DNA from: Mya arenaria
Taxonomy: Eukaryota; Mollusca; Bivalvia; Myida; Myidae
Direction of reading: 5' to 3'
DNA: 64,000 bases
Assembly: GCF_026914265.1 (NCBI RefSeq)
Contig: NC_069125.1
Location: 65,771,479-65,835,478, forward strand
Position numbers and translations under genes: made by a program. Every line of letters begins with the position of its first letter. Within the stretch, counting starts at the first letter, position 1. Shown here piece after piece: positions 1-11,700 of this stretch. The notes under the pieces are model-generated. The model ran no database searches and had not been told where the DNA came from. It saw nothing but the letters and a program-made list of their open reading frames with translations.

Positions 1-49
1 TATGGTTTAACGTTTCTTTATTACAATTCTTCATCATTTGCTATTTCAG

Positions 50-607
50 GCGTGTTCAGTATACCAGTACGGGAGAAGCGGTTCTGGCTGCAGGAGATCA
101 AATGCGCCGAGAAGATAAACTGTACGGACGAGGACTACAAGCCCATCTGTTGCTCCAACTCCAAAACATATGACAACGACTGTGAACTGAGAGTGGAGAA
201 TCAGAAGAAATACTGCACACTGTAAGACGATATGCCATTACATATTACAGTCGTTAAAACAATTTAATGAGATCATCAAAGACTATGTAATTTGCACATT
301 CGAAGAATGATGTTTTTTTTTAAATAGGGGCTATAAAGGTATTACATGGATGCATAATGCAGTTACTCTTCTGTCAAGACTTTTGACAAACAAACTTATT
401 AATGACATATTAAAGATTAGTCTGCATTAGGATATTATCTAAATTAAAATAACATGAGTTATATTTTTTGAGAGACTAATGTCCATGCTTTCTCTTTACA
501 GTAGTGGCGACTTCAGTCCCCTGGTAATGGTTCACCCTGGTCATTGCAAGGACCGCTCAGACACTTCCGACACCCCCAATGACAGGTCATTCTTTCTTGA
601 CCGATGA
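50..607 (+). CDS. Kazal-type secreted protein, 3' part (two terminal exons)
   Basis: Two exons at 50-221 and 502-607 join across a GT-AG intron (acceptor ..TTTCAG before 50, donor GTAAGA at 222, acceptor TTTACAG before 502) and end at TGA 605-607. The joined product has the Kazal pattern: Cys, INC-T, then K-P-I-C-C, K-T-Y-D-N-D-C, a Cys about 11 residues later, and a final G-H-C. Kazal domains are compact disulfide-bonded inhibitors of serine proteases, usually secreted. The usual V-C-G is replaced by I-C-C, giving seven cysteines. By analogy to ovomucoid, P1 would be Asp, unusual for a trypsin-type inhibitor, so inhibition is not assured. The start and signal-peptide exon lie left of the window. 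The complete neighbour at 3290-4358 has the same architecture and the same phase of the last intron, so the two look like tandem duplicates. Confidence 0.85.
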
Positions 608-2377
608 ATACTTCGCCATCTAAATGCCAGAGAGAGGGCGTTGATGAGCTAAGGAGCTGTTGGGGAAGAGTGTGACACGATTCAAAACTCCACAACGTTT
701 TGGAATCAGATACCAGACATGGTTAATCGCAGTGGCAACCCCGTGTTAGTTAGCAAATACTAAAGCTGACTTCACCTCTGCGTTGAAAGTCCCGAGTGGG
801 TAAACAATCATGAAGAGTTCCGTTTAACGGTAATTTGACTACAATGAGTGCAATAATATAACAGATGTTCGATCATGAAATGTTCACAACAAAAATAAAC
901 AACCGGACCCTCAATTGTGTTTTTAACGTTGAGAGATATGGAGACAACACTGTTAAAACTGTATAGTGATCTTTGTATATATACAATACATGTATGCTTT
1001 GCTGTATATTAATTGTGTATAAACATAATTTTGTTGCAATATATGATTATGTTGGTGCAATGTGTTCAAGTTTAATAAATGTCATTCGTTAAAAAGCGTT
1101 CTTTTCCTTTTACATAATTGCCACTTTAGCTGATGAATGGAAAACAGCATGTTTAATATGTCAACAAACATAAGCATTTCGGTATGATACAATAACATGA
1201 GTTATATTTTGAAACACGTTGTCTAATGATTAATAAGGTATAATTGTATTACTAGCAAATAACAACGAAACGTCAAGTATATGTCATTGAGTGAACGAAG
1301 CAAAAATATCGAAGTTAACCGACCATATGTTCATGAAACAAAACTAATATCTAAAAATGTTTAAGAGAATCATAAGTAACCAGTTACGATTTATTAACGT
1401 ATCATGGTCTTTGGCCTAGCCGAAGCATCTGCAGCATTATCTGAATTATTACTTAGCAAATGCCAAGGTGTATATGAGATTGAGCGAATGCACTTGACGG
1501 GTTTCATGGCATAAAAACAAAACAGTGATAACTCAGGTGAGGCGTTAGTTTAATATGATACAAGAAAAATCGCCCAATGAGCAAATACGTACTATGTCAA
1601 ATGTTTCCGTACGGGTCAAAGGCGTTGCATCAAGAATTTACAAGATAGACATGGACAATGGAAACTTTAGGGACAATAAGAAATTGTTACTAAGAAATTG
1701 TTACTGTCATGTTAAAATCAACAATATAAAAACTTTTACTTCAGGGTGAAAAACAACTTTCTTTCTTTTTTGTAAATTCATGTATATGCCCTGGCTCTTG
1801 AGGACTGTTTTATCCGTTGTACAATTCGAAGTGTACGGCGTTATTTCCAGATATTTTGCGTTTCATAATATTTTTCGTACGAAACGTGCGTCTGTTTTCG
1901 TTGATCTTCGAAATTATCCCACGAAAGCGTTTAGGGTGGCGTAAATACTTAATAACCACTCCCATAAAGAAGAATCCTATAGTTCCATGGGTTTTTTTTA
2001 TTATCAAACGTCATAAGGGAAACAGTATTTGGGGATTTTTTAAAGAATATTTGGTTTTATCCAGCTGTTTAACTATATAGGTGATGTTAGTGCCAGGTTA
2101 TATCATATGATATGTTGGTCTAATTTTCGGATCAGTTAAAGAAAATATAAGCAGTGAGGCAAAAATGATGTTTCTTAATAATATTTTTGGCCATGTTGCA
2201 TTAAAAAAATAGACCAATAATGTTCATTTTCAGTTACAAAAATAAGATTTAATTATGTCTCTCAAAAACATAGCATACACACAATGTACTTTTTAAAGTT
2301 TTCGTCATTTTATCAATATGATTTTTATCAGCAATTAAACCCCTTTCAACTGATACACATATTATGAGGGGTACCTA
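608..2377. other. 3' UTR then AT-rich intergenic DNA
   Basis: After the probable 3' UTR (608 to about 1100) I see no exon with splice sites, no RNA gene and no recognisable protein. Short ORFs at 1555-1749 and around 1810-2080 have AT-driven composition and no similarity I recognise. Confidence 0.5.
1074..1079 (+). terminator. Polyadenylation signal AATAAA of the first Kazal gene
   Basis: A canonical AATAAA lies about 470 bases after the stop codon, with a GT/T-rich stretch shortly downstream. It is the first canonical hexamer placed plausibly for this 3' UTR. Confidence 0.4.
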
Positions 2378-2551
2378 TAGTCGAATCCCGTTGGGTCGAA
2401 CTCGCTTGGCTCGAATGCTCGTTGGCTCGAACTGAATGTTAAGGACCGATTTCTTAATACTTAACGTAAGCAATCCCGCATGACTCGATTTTTCCGAGGC
2501 TCAAGGTATATTCTCCGGTGCCTAGGGGTTCGAGCCAACGGGACTCGACTG
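2378..2551. mobile_element. Small inverted-repeat element (MITE) flanked by TA
   Basis: A 174-bp segment begins with TAGTCGAATCCCGTTGG and ends with the near-exact reverse complement (..CCAACGGGACTCGACTG). It is bordered on both sides by the dinucleotide TA at 2376-2377 and 2552-2553. The terminal repeats match over about 23 bases, and related GCTCGAA words recur inside. TA duplications and CAG-like ends are typical of non-autonomous Tc1/mariner/pogo-type elements. There is no coding capacity. Confidence 0.6.
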
Positions 2552-2553
2552 TA

Positions 2554-3120
2554 TTTAAGCATCAATATTTAATATTGGTATACACGTATTGTAGCTAATG
2601 GGACCTACAGATTACTACCTTATGTGTTGGTTAAATAAAGACGGTCAAAGGCTTGAAGAAGGTATACAAGACCATAGCTGTTCTTTGGGTATCTTAATCA
2701 TATGAGTTTAATAAGTATTTATAGAATATGGTGGAAAGAGATATAACCCTTTTTTATGCATGTGTATTTGCAGAATACAATCTTATAATTAAGATTTTAA
2801 ACATGAATGTCAGTTTGTTTCTATGGAAAGGATAAGGAGAATGTTAATGCTCTTGTTTTCTTAAAAACAATGACAACATGACTTTTAACAGTCCACATAG
2901 AATTAAAAGGACTGACTGAGAACGCTGTTTTATTTCTCAATAACACGGGTAAATCATGCAAAAGGTGTTTGGTGAATATCTGAAAAAAATGTTGTTTAAC
3001 TATATAGCCGAGAGCATTTTCATTGAGAAAATAAACATGGACATAAATTAAAAATAAATAAAAGATTTTAGAAACTCAAAGATAATTTTTCCACTGTCAC
3101 AATGCTTCGGGTAGAACTAT
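2554..3120. other. Intergenic, no feature seen
   Basis: AT-rich sequence between the small inverted-repeat element and the promoter of the second Kazal gene. No splice-bounded ORF or repeat array was found. Confidence 0.4.
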
Positions 3121-3127
3121 TATAAAA
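3121..3127 (+). promoter_or_regulatory. TATA box of the second Kazal gene
   Basis: TATAAAA lies about 170 bases upstream of the ATG at 3290. This suits a TATA-driven, tissue-specific secreted-protein gene with a short 5' UTR and start near 3150. It is assigned by position and sequence only. Confidence 0.45.
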
Positions 3128-3289
3128 GGGTGAAGTGAACGTTTTATCAGTTCATATATCGTGTGACTAGTATTAGGGGTGGGTCTTTCTGATTGACGTG
3201 CAAAGGAGGAGTTTTAACAGTTAAGATAAGAAGGAACATTACTTCGTATAATAAGCAAATATGTCTTCCAACTGCAGTATTCGTGAAAG

Positions 3290-3422
3290 ATGATTTTGAA
3301 AGGATTGGTACTTGTCACAATATTCTTTGCTGCAAGTAAGTTATAAACTATTAAATAAAATGTTATTTTGTTTTTGTTACCATTTATTTCATTATTATTA
3401 TTATTATTATTATTACTATTAC

Positions 3423-3474
<52 letters not shown>

Positions 3475-4358
3475 GTTATTATAATCACAATACTAATAAA
3501 TATAGTGCATAATTGAATATAAAAATACCATGAATTTAAGGTAGTGTGAAATTCTCAGTTTCACTAAACATTGATAAGGCGTAAAATATATATATATATA
3601 TATATATGTGACAGCGACCACAAGATAATTCAGATTTTTTTATCAATCGTATTCATTAAATGTTTCGGCTATGACATGATGCTGGAAGGGCAACAGATGC
3701 ATTTATTACATGGCAATATATATATATAAAGGCTTTTACCGAACATGGCTGTAGATGAATACATCACTATGAACATATATTTTAAAATTCTTGTCAAAAA
3801 AGAAATATGTTCCCATCTTTTTTCTCCGTTTTCTCAGGAATGGACGTGCAATGCTTTATCCTGTGTGAAATGCCCAACTGTACACACGTTGAGCACAGTC
3901 CGGTGTGCGGGACAAACCAGATTACTTACAACAACTCCTGTCTACTAGAAAGGCAAAGCACTGAGAATATTTGTCTGTATGTAATACCTCCATTCTAATA
4001 GCATTTTCATAAGAATAAATATGTTCCGTTGTGTGTCTGGGTTGATTTTTAGAATATCAAAACACGCACAATTACGAAAGTCTGTACTATGTGCACCTTC
4101 TTAATTAATTGCATAATATTATAATATATACAATTAAAGCCGCGCTCTTCTATTCAAATTATATTTCATTCGTCTGGTGCCAAACTAACCAGAAACATAA
4201 AAAAAACAATTAACTGATCTCCATTTCCCGAATACTGTTTTCATTGATACGTTTATTCCCTCTGTTGCAGCAAAGGAGATTTTAACCCAATAGTCAAAGT
4301 TTATGATGGGCCCTGCAAGAAACACGACAGTACAACGTCTGGGTCTGTTATCACCTGA
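3290..4358 (+). CDS. Complete Kazal-type secreted protein (90 aa, 3 exons)
   Basis: Exons 3290-3335, 3838-3976 and 4271-4358 join in frame (46+139+88 = 273 bases, 90 residues plus TGA) with GT-AG junctions GTAAG, TTCTCAG, GTATGT and TTGCAG. Exon 1 encodes a short signal peptide: Met-Ile-Leu-Lys followed by a hydrophobic stretch to about residue 15. The mature part has Cys at 21, 25, 30, 39, 50, 61 and 77. S-P-V-C-G (36-40), I-T-Y-N-N-S-C (44-50) and G-P-C (75-77) are Kazal hallmarks. The spacing between the fourth and fifth Kazal cysteines is long (10 residues), so this is a non-classical Kazal. His32 is the predicted P1 residue. Exon 1 was chosen because it supplies the only signal peptide that splices in frame; the ORF opening at 3807 ignores the splice sites. 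A seventh cysteine at 21 may allow dimerisation. The target protease is unknown. Confidence 0.87.
3389..3484. repeat. (TTA)n microsatellite in intron 1 of the Kazal gene
   Basis: About 30 ATT/TTA units with a few ACT interruptions. The poly-Tyr ORF across it is an artefact of translating the repeat. Confidence 0.9.
3585..3608. repeat. (TA)n microsatellite in the same intron
   Basis: About 12 consecutive AT units; a shorter TATATATATA lies at about 3717. Confidence 0.8.
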
Positions 4359-5783
4359 GTATTAATACCATATCAAGACGACTCTCAAATCAATCTGAGA
4401 TGAATTACAATGTTGTTCCGTTGAAATACTTCTTGGAAATTATTTCAGTACAGATATGATGTTTGAAATGTTATTTTCGATCGACGAACATGGGTGCGCT
4501 TTAGGATGTTTATGTTACCACGGGTTGTTGCGCTTGCAATAAGATAACGAATATACCGGGCCTGACTTGTGAAACTGTTTGTCTTTGTCATATTTGTATT
4601 TGCTTGTTGTTCTTGCTTTGTTATTTTGTACTTTTGATAAAGATATTTAACATGTCACGTCGAATTGTTCTTCTTTATAATCCTGTTCCCGATCATTTTT
4701 TTCATAATTCATGCATCCTATGTTTGCTTTCATATATGTATAGCTTTATCTTGGTGAGGCAATGGATATTATAGTATATCAAGGCTCCAGATTAGGGCTG
4801 GTGAGATGAAAATAATAAAATGAAAGTTCTTGGATTGTATGAAAAAAGGGGAATGCGCCAGCTTCAATGTTTAGACGCCTAATGCGCGGTATTTCGTTTA
4901 CATTGGCTTTGTTTGTTGTAACCTGTCATCGGTCTGTGTAAAGCTTACGTGACAAACATAAGTCTTATATAGTATAGGTTTGTGTTCGCATCGTAAAATG
5001 TCTCCGACATGAAAAATCATAGAAGACCGTATCGGCCAGAGGGAATCACCCCTTACTTCAAATGCATACATGTACTTATTTCTAAAAACTAATACTCATC
5101 AATACAGTGAACATGTTGATATTAAGCTGTTAAGTAAGCGATATCCATGTACCTGGCTCTGAAAATACAAGCTTCCTCTTTAAACAAGATCGGCTATTAA
5201 TTAAAATCTCGGACCAATATGGTGATATATTATTTACCGTAAAATTTGTCCCAACTGAAACCATTTCAGTTAATCCAGTAGAAGGCAATTGCGAAAAAAA
5301 TGGATGACAGAGCTCTCCGCTACATTTAGATATAAGACATTTGTTACTATACTAATCAATGCATTATCGTTAAGCCTATATATACTAGTATGGTAGAGAA
5401 GCGTCGAGGATGGGAAATGTCTGGGAAGAAACATCTGGATACCGTTTCAGTCAGGACGATATGACTGCAAAAAAACAGATATGGAACTACTTTCGACGTA
5501 TTTATATAAATCCTATTATATTTAAGCTTCAAACTTAATTAGAAGAAGTGATGTTTAAATGTTCTATATCATTATTTTTAACATAACTCGAGTACTATGA
5601 AATTTAAACATTAATGCTTATAAACAAAAGGGTTTAAAAAAACAGCACACTTTTTTCAAGCGCAACTGTTTCCGTGTTACAGCTGTTCCGAGGCACTACC
5701 GGCATCCGTTTACAAGTGTTTGTTGTTGTTTGGGTTTCTTAAATATTAGTTTTTAAAGCTAAGTATAAGCATTCCACTCTAAT
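4359..5783. other. Kazal 3' UTR and intergenic DNA up to AACS
   Basis: An AATAAA at 4814-4819 could end the Kazal transcript. The rest, to the AACS start codon, is AT-rich. No splice-bounded coding segment was found; it presumably includes the AACS promoter and 5' UTR. Confidence 0.35.
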
Positions 5784-8700
5784 ATGGATGCTGGGGAAAG
5801 AAATGACCCAATGACAATGTGGAAGCCGGACGTTGGTAGACTGACAAGGTCTACAAAGCTTAGAAAACTTATCAATGCCAAATATGGAACTTGTCTTGGT
5901 ATGGAAACATTTTCAAAATGAATGATTTGTGTAATAGATGATGCATAAAACATGCTCAATTGATCATTGTGCCCCTATATTGAAAAAGGAAATGATGGTA
6001 TTATAATTAAAATTAGTTTTTACTCTTGTTTATGCTTTGTTTAAAGCTGCACTCTCACAGATTGAATGATATGACAACTTTTTAATTTTTTGTCTTGGAA
6101 CGAGCCAATTCTTGCGAAAATCCATGGAAAACAGTTACATGAGACTGCTGACAAACAATGAGATCACAGATTTTAACATTTAAGTTCATAAATTGATGTT
6201 TTATGCATTTTTTAAAACCGTTATTAACAGTTTAAGCCACAGGTGCGCATCACATTGCAGTAATACATCCTTTTTTTATATTTTTTTTCTATTATTTATT
6301 CATTTCGGTCAAGATAGTGAATACATGTCATTTAAAAAAATTATTCCACAATTTTTCATGAAAGAAAATTAGTATAATATATAAATAAATATAAGGTGAA
6401 CATGTGCAAAAATTCATTAATTCCAAACGGACCTAATCAATAGAGCATAGTTCCTAAAAAAATTGAGATAATCTAATAATTTTTACTGTTCTGATAAGGT
6501 AAGATTCCCATTTACATAAAAAATATAACTTTTATGCTAGTAAGATTGACCTTTACGGCATATTCAGACAAAATGCACTGACCCGAAACTGAAATTCGCC
6601 ATTACGAAAGAACTGGGAGGTTGAAAAACAACTGATTTTTCACCCCTAAAACAAGTTAAAAACAGACTGACATGCAAACTTTCCGTGTGCATTACAAAGA
6701 CAAGCTTAAAATATCATTCCTACCGTTAAAAACTCGTTGAGTAAGACGCGTATTTATCCAAATCGAACGTTTTTTGTTGCAGTATTTCTGCTTTCACTTC
6801 GAATCACCTACTTGAAATTTTGACCTTGACCGCCACTCGGCTATGACTTAAATACACGAAGCGTTTTCATTGGACGGCTTCCATCGACTTTCCTTGTTAT
6901 AATGACATAATTGGAAAAACATTCAAATGTTGTCCACAAGTCCCTTTAAGAAAAGGCAGAGTTCACAATTAATTTAAAAGGGATGCAGAATGAATTATAA
7001 ATGAGAATTGGAACTCGAAAAATTGAAGATGTTGGGGTTTGACTAAAGACGCTTTCCATTGATTAATGATTGAATGCAGACACCATTGGCAGACGTATGA
7101 ACCTTTGGCAATGACAGAGAGGAATATTTAGGTCTCCCCAAGTGGGAGGTTGGGTTCAAAAGCGGTAGAATGTCTTATTCCTTAAATTTTCAGCCAAAAA
7201 CAATGATGGAAACAATGTAAGCAAACACTTGATATTTGTTACTATTTTAAGATTTTTGGAAAATACGCATAAAATACGTCATGGTTCAGAGTGTAGTCAG
7301 TGTTTTTGATTGAGAAACAGAAGGAATATTTACCTCTGACTTTTAAAATCTAGTTAATATTCAGTGAGTTGCAAATAAATCAAGTCAGACTGCCCAAACA
7401 GGGTTATTGTTGTTTTATGGCTTAAACCGTCACTGACGGTTTAACAAAATTGCATAAAACATCAATTTTTTAACTTATGAAAATCTGCAATTTGATCTTT
7501 TGTCAGCAGTCTTATATCACTGGTTCCCATGCATTTTTCGCAAAAATTGGCTCATTCCAAGACAAATAATAAAGATGTTGTCAAAACGTTCAATCTGTGA
7601 GAGTGTAGCTTTAAGGCAATTCCCGAAACAGAAACATGAATTTAAGTCTTTGATCCCAGTCAATCAAGCTTTTCCAGTCTTGAGATACCGTCCCTCAGTT
7701 GCTCTCTTCGCCTAAGAATTTGCAAACAAAGCAATCTTGAACACTGATTTTTAAAACCAATAATCGGTTTTTGTATATGTATTTTTGGAATTAATTATGT
7801 TTAGAAGTACTTCTTACATTCCATAAAAATCAGAAATAATGAAGACCATTGAAGGTTCAATTTCTTTTAATAAACAAAAAGTGGCTAAGGATACAAGCTC
7901 AGATGGCAATGAAATAACAACCTATTTGGCCTGCACATGCAGCAAGAAGGTATCTCCCAAATGCAAAGGAATCCAAGCAAGTACAAGCTCTATTTCTCCA
8001 AATTCCTTTGAGATAAAATTCAAAGTACTAGTCCAAATCAAATCTTAGGTTTTAGAATGAGAGATTTTCTATGTGAACAAGAAGTGCTATCAACCAAGTC
8101 CTATGCAATGCTGTGCTAGCGGAGAGAGCTGTCTAGGTCCATCTGTCCATTATTCAGGTAGTTGCTTGGCAAGAAATGCTCCAAAATAAGGCTATAAGGC
8201 ATCAATTCCAATTGCAATCTTGAGTTTTATCTGTACCCATTTGTCAAACCCAATTTGTTTAAACTTCATGACTTTATCTTTTTAATCATTAATGAATGTA
8301 GGAAATATTATACAGTTATTGCATGATTATTTTGGTCAATAGTGATCCTTGGTGTCGGGGATGAGATTCTGAACTAATGCCCTCAGCCGATATTATTATA
8401 GATATAAATGTTCTGTTACCTAATCAAAAGTTTATCTGAAAAAAAAGAAAATAACTGTTTCATTATCTGATCAAAATTTTATTTAAACGAAGTGTTAAAA
8501 AAGTTAAAAATAAATTTAAAAAATATAATTTATTACAATTAAATAAAAGCACAAAAAATAAGTGATTTGTGTATAATGTATATATATAATGAATATAGTA
8601 AAAAAAGAAAAAAAGAAAAAAGGGGGAGGTGGGGGAGAGAATCTCAGTGAATTAAAATACCTATGTTTTAGTGCTCATACCAATATATCAACTTGGGGAC

Positions 8701-11700
8701 AAGTGCACCTCTGGAATGGCTTGACATGACCAATCCAAAGTCCAATCATTAGGTAAGGCCAAAAGGAACACTACCCTTCCTAGGGAAACCCCCCTGACCC
8801 TAGATTGTTTTTACCCTAAATAAATTAATCTGATATGTGTTTGGCATAAAGAAGTTGAGATTTAATTTTCAACATGCCGAAATGTCAACCTTATTTCACT
8901 GAATTGACATGACTTTTATCTCTTAGACCTATCATTTTTTAGACTGTTGCCCTAAACACAGATTATTTTTTAGCGTTCAATGAATCATTTGGACATAACT
9001 AGGTTTTCCTTTAATAGCTTTCAAGTGTATATTCAATTCTGTTCAAATGCACATATAAATCAAATTATACTGTTTTTTAGAGAACTACAGAGATTTTCAA
9101 CGCTGGTCCTGTGAAAACTATGCTGAATTTTGGGCAGAGGTTTGGGACTTCACAGGGGTTGTCCACTCACGGTCGTACACTTCTGTATGTTAAACTTGAT
9201 TTTCCTTATTTTTGTTTACTTCTTAAATTATTTGGTGTGTTTTTTTGTACATTATGAATACATATACCTTTAGTTCTTCTAAAGGCTTAGCCTAAGTTAG
9301 CCCTAGGTATGCTTTTGGTAAACTGTTCAGTATCTAATATATTCACAATGTTGAAATTCAAGTCCAGCTTTTCTATACCAATTTAAATATCACAATTTGA
9401 GTCCTTATACAGGATTCTAAAAGTTTTTATTTTATTTTAAATTCAGCTCTTGTGCAAATCTGCTTTTTTTAAAGGTTGTGGACAAAACAAAGAAAATTAC
9501 GGACATTCCTGAGTGGTTTATAGGGAGTCAACTGAACTTCGCTGAAAATCTTCTTAGATTTGATGATGACAAAGTGGCCATTTATTCCACAGGTAATTAT
9601 GCATGTAGGTGCATCACTTGCAAGTTCTTTTAACATTGTCGTGAAGGATACTGAATATAAGTTTTGTAATAGTTGTGTGATAGATGACACATATTTTGAT
9701 TAACTGAGATTTTCATCGATATCAAGAGTTTCAAATGGCAAATAAAATCAAACTGTAATATTGGGACAAAAGGAATGGTAGTGAAAATTATTCATGATTA
9801 ACATAATGTGTTCCTTATAAGGTGAAGGAAGAGAAAAGATCGAGGCAATAACATTCAAGGAACTTGGACAGAAGGTGGCAGTGTATGCATCAGCAATGAG
9901 GAGACTCGGTGTGACAGTTGGTGATAGGGTTGTAGGTAGGAAAATATGTCTTCATTTTCTTGATAATTACATGATTGTCTTAAGCTTTTAAGTGTTAATG
10001 TATGTTTTACTTATCCTTTATCTGACAGAAAATCTTTGTGACATTAATTTATGTCTTCATTATTAGGTATTTATCGAACAGAATTAAATCACGTTATCAA
10101 TTTCTAACTCCTTCAGGGTACATCCCCAACTGTCCTGAGGCGGTGATTGCGATGCTGGCTGCCGCCAGTATTGGGGCAATCTGGAGCTCTACCTCGCCTG
10201 ACTTTGGCGTTGTTGTATGTACAGTTTTATTATCCCTATCAGTATTTAACACATGTTTATTCAATGAATTAGAATGTTTAACCCCTTTGTTTGGTCCCTC
10301 AAACCTACACATTGGCTGGTTTTAATGTAAGAAAATATTGGAAAAGTATGAATTTTTAAAGCTCAAACTTTTGTTAGCATGCATGTTATATAGTATAGTG
10401 AAAGACTCATGAGTACCTCACTAATTAGGAACTAATGGCTTGTTAATCAGGGCGTGCTGGACAGATTCTCCCAGATCCAGCCCAAGATGATCTTCAGTGT
10501 GAACGCTGTCCACTACAATGGCAAGGTCTATGACCACCTCGAGAAACTGGAGAAAGTTGTACAGGGTAATAAATTTTGTCTTGTTGTGATGAGTTGCATT
10601 GTATTTCTTTGCTCAAAGGTTGTAAGTAGCATATTACAACTGAAAAACAAACAGATGATACCAGTTTTATGTTAGCAATTATAATCTCACCAAACTTTTG
10701 CCTAAATATAATTGTTACATCCTGCTAAAATCTTCAAACTATCCACTTGTGCATGTACCTTTCAGGTTTACCTGAACTGGAAAAAGTTATAGTCATTCCA
10801 TTTGTACCATCAGCTTCTTGTAAAATCAGCAACATTAAAAGCAGGTAAATGATAAAAACAATTCAATGATTTTGACTTATAACAGATGTTATCCCATTTT
10901 TTAAGTTCTGCCATTTGGTAAATTAGTTAACATTTCATTCCTGTGACTGTCAAAAAATAATCTGATCAGTATATTAAAGTGAAGCAACCTTTTGTCATTC
11001 CAGCATAATGTTGGAAGATTTCCTGCAGTCGGGTATTGTTGATGGTCAGGTCCCAGTGCTGAGGTTTGAGCAGGTTCCATTCAGTCACCCCATGTTCATC
11101 ATGTACTCCTCGGGCACCACAGGGGCTCCTAAATGTATGGTCCACTCTGTTGGGGTAAGTAATGGACAATGGCATAAAGGTATGACCGTGGATAGTGTGA
11201 AAAGTCCAGGCTTTGAAATAAATTTGCTGCTCCAATAGGTCGTTTCTTAAATGATTCTTAAAAAGGTTTTTTAAACACAAAACATGTTACTAAAACTCAG
11301 TTGATGGTTTAGGTACTGATATTTCTTTAACTTTTGTCTGGTTCTTGCTATTTGCTAGCTGTTACTGGGTGCAGATTTCTCCCATTTATCATGATTAACA
11401 CTGCTATTTTCTTACTCAATGTGATGTTTAAAGGGTACACTAATGAAGCACCTTGAGGAGCACATGGTACAGGGTGACCTTACAAGGGACGATGTCATGA
11501 TGTATTACACTACAGTGAGTAGCAGTTCAGAGTAAATAAATACATTTTGTTAGGTCCATTTTTAGCTCTACTGGCCAAAGGCCAGAAGAGCTTATGCGAT
11601 GGTAATGTGTATGTAGTATGAGCGTTCATGCATCTGTAAACAATTCCTTGTTAACACGATACAGCCTTCAGTTTTGATTGTATCTGGATGAAACTTGTAC

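Noticed and set aside
3312..3512. Poly-Tyr ORF
   Set aside because: Translation of the (TTA)n microsatellite inside the first Kazal intron.
7500..7715. 71-codon ORF
   Set aside because: Lies mostly on the right terminal inverted repeat of the AACS intron 1 element.
8073..8189. Cys-rich stretch with a C-x7-C-C-like pattern ending in a stop, in AACS intron 1
   Set aside because: An in-frame TGA lies five codons upstream, with no start codon or usable acceptor in that frame; probably chance.
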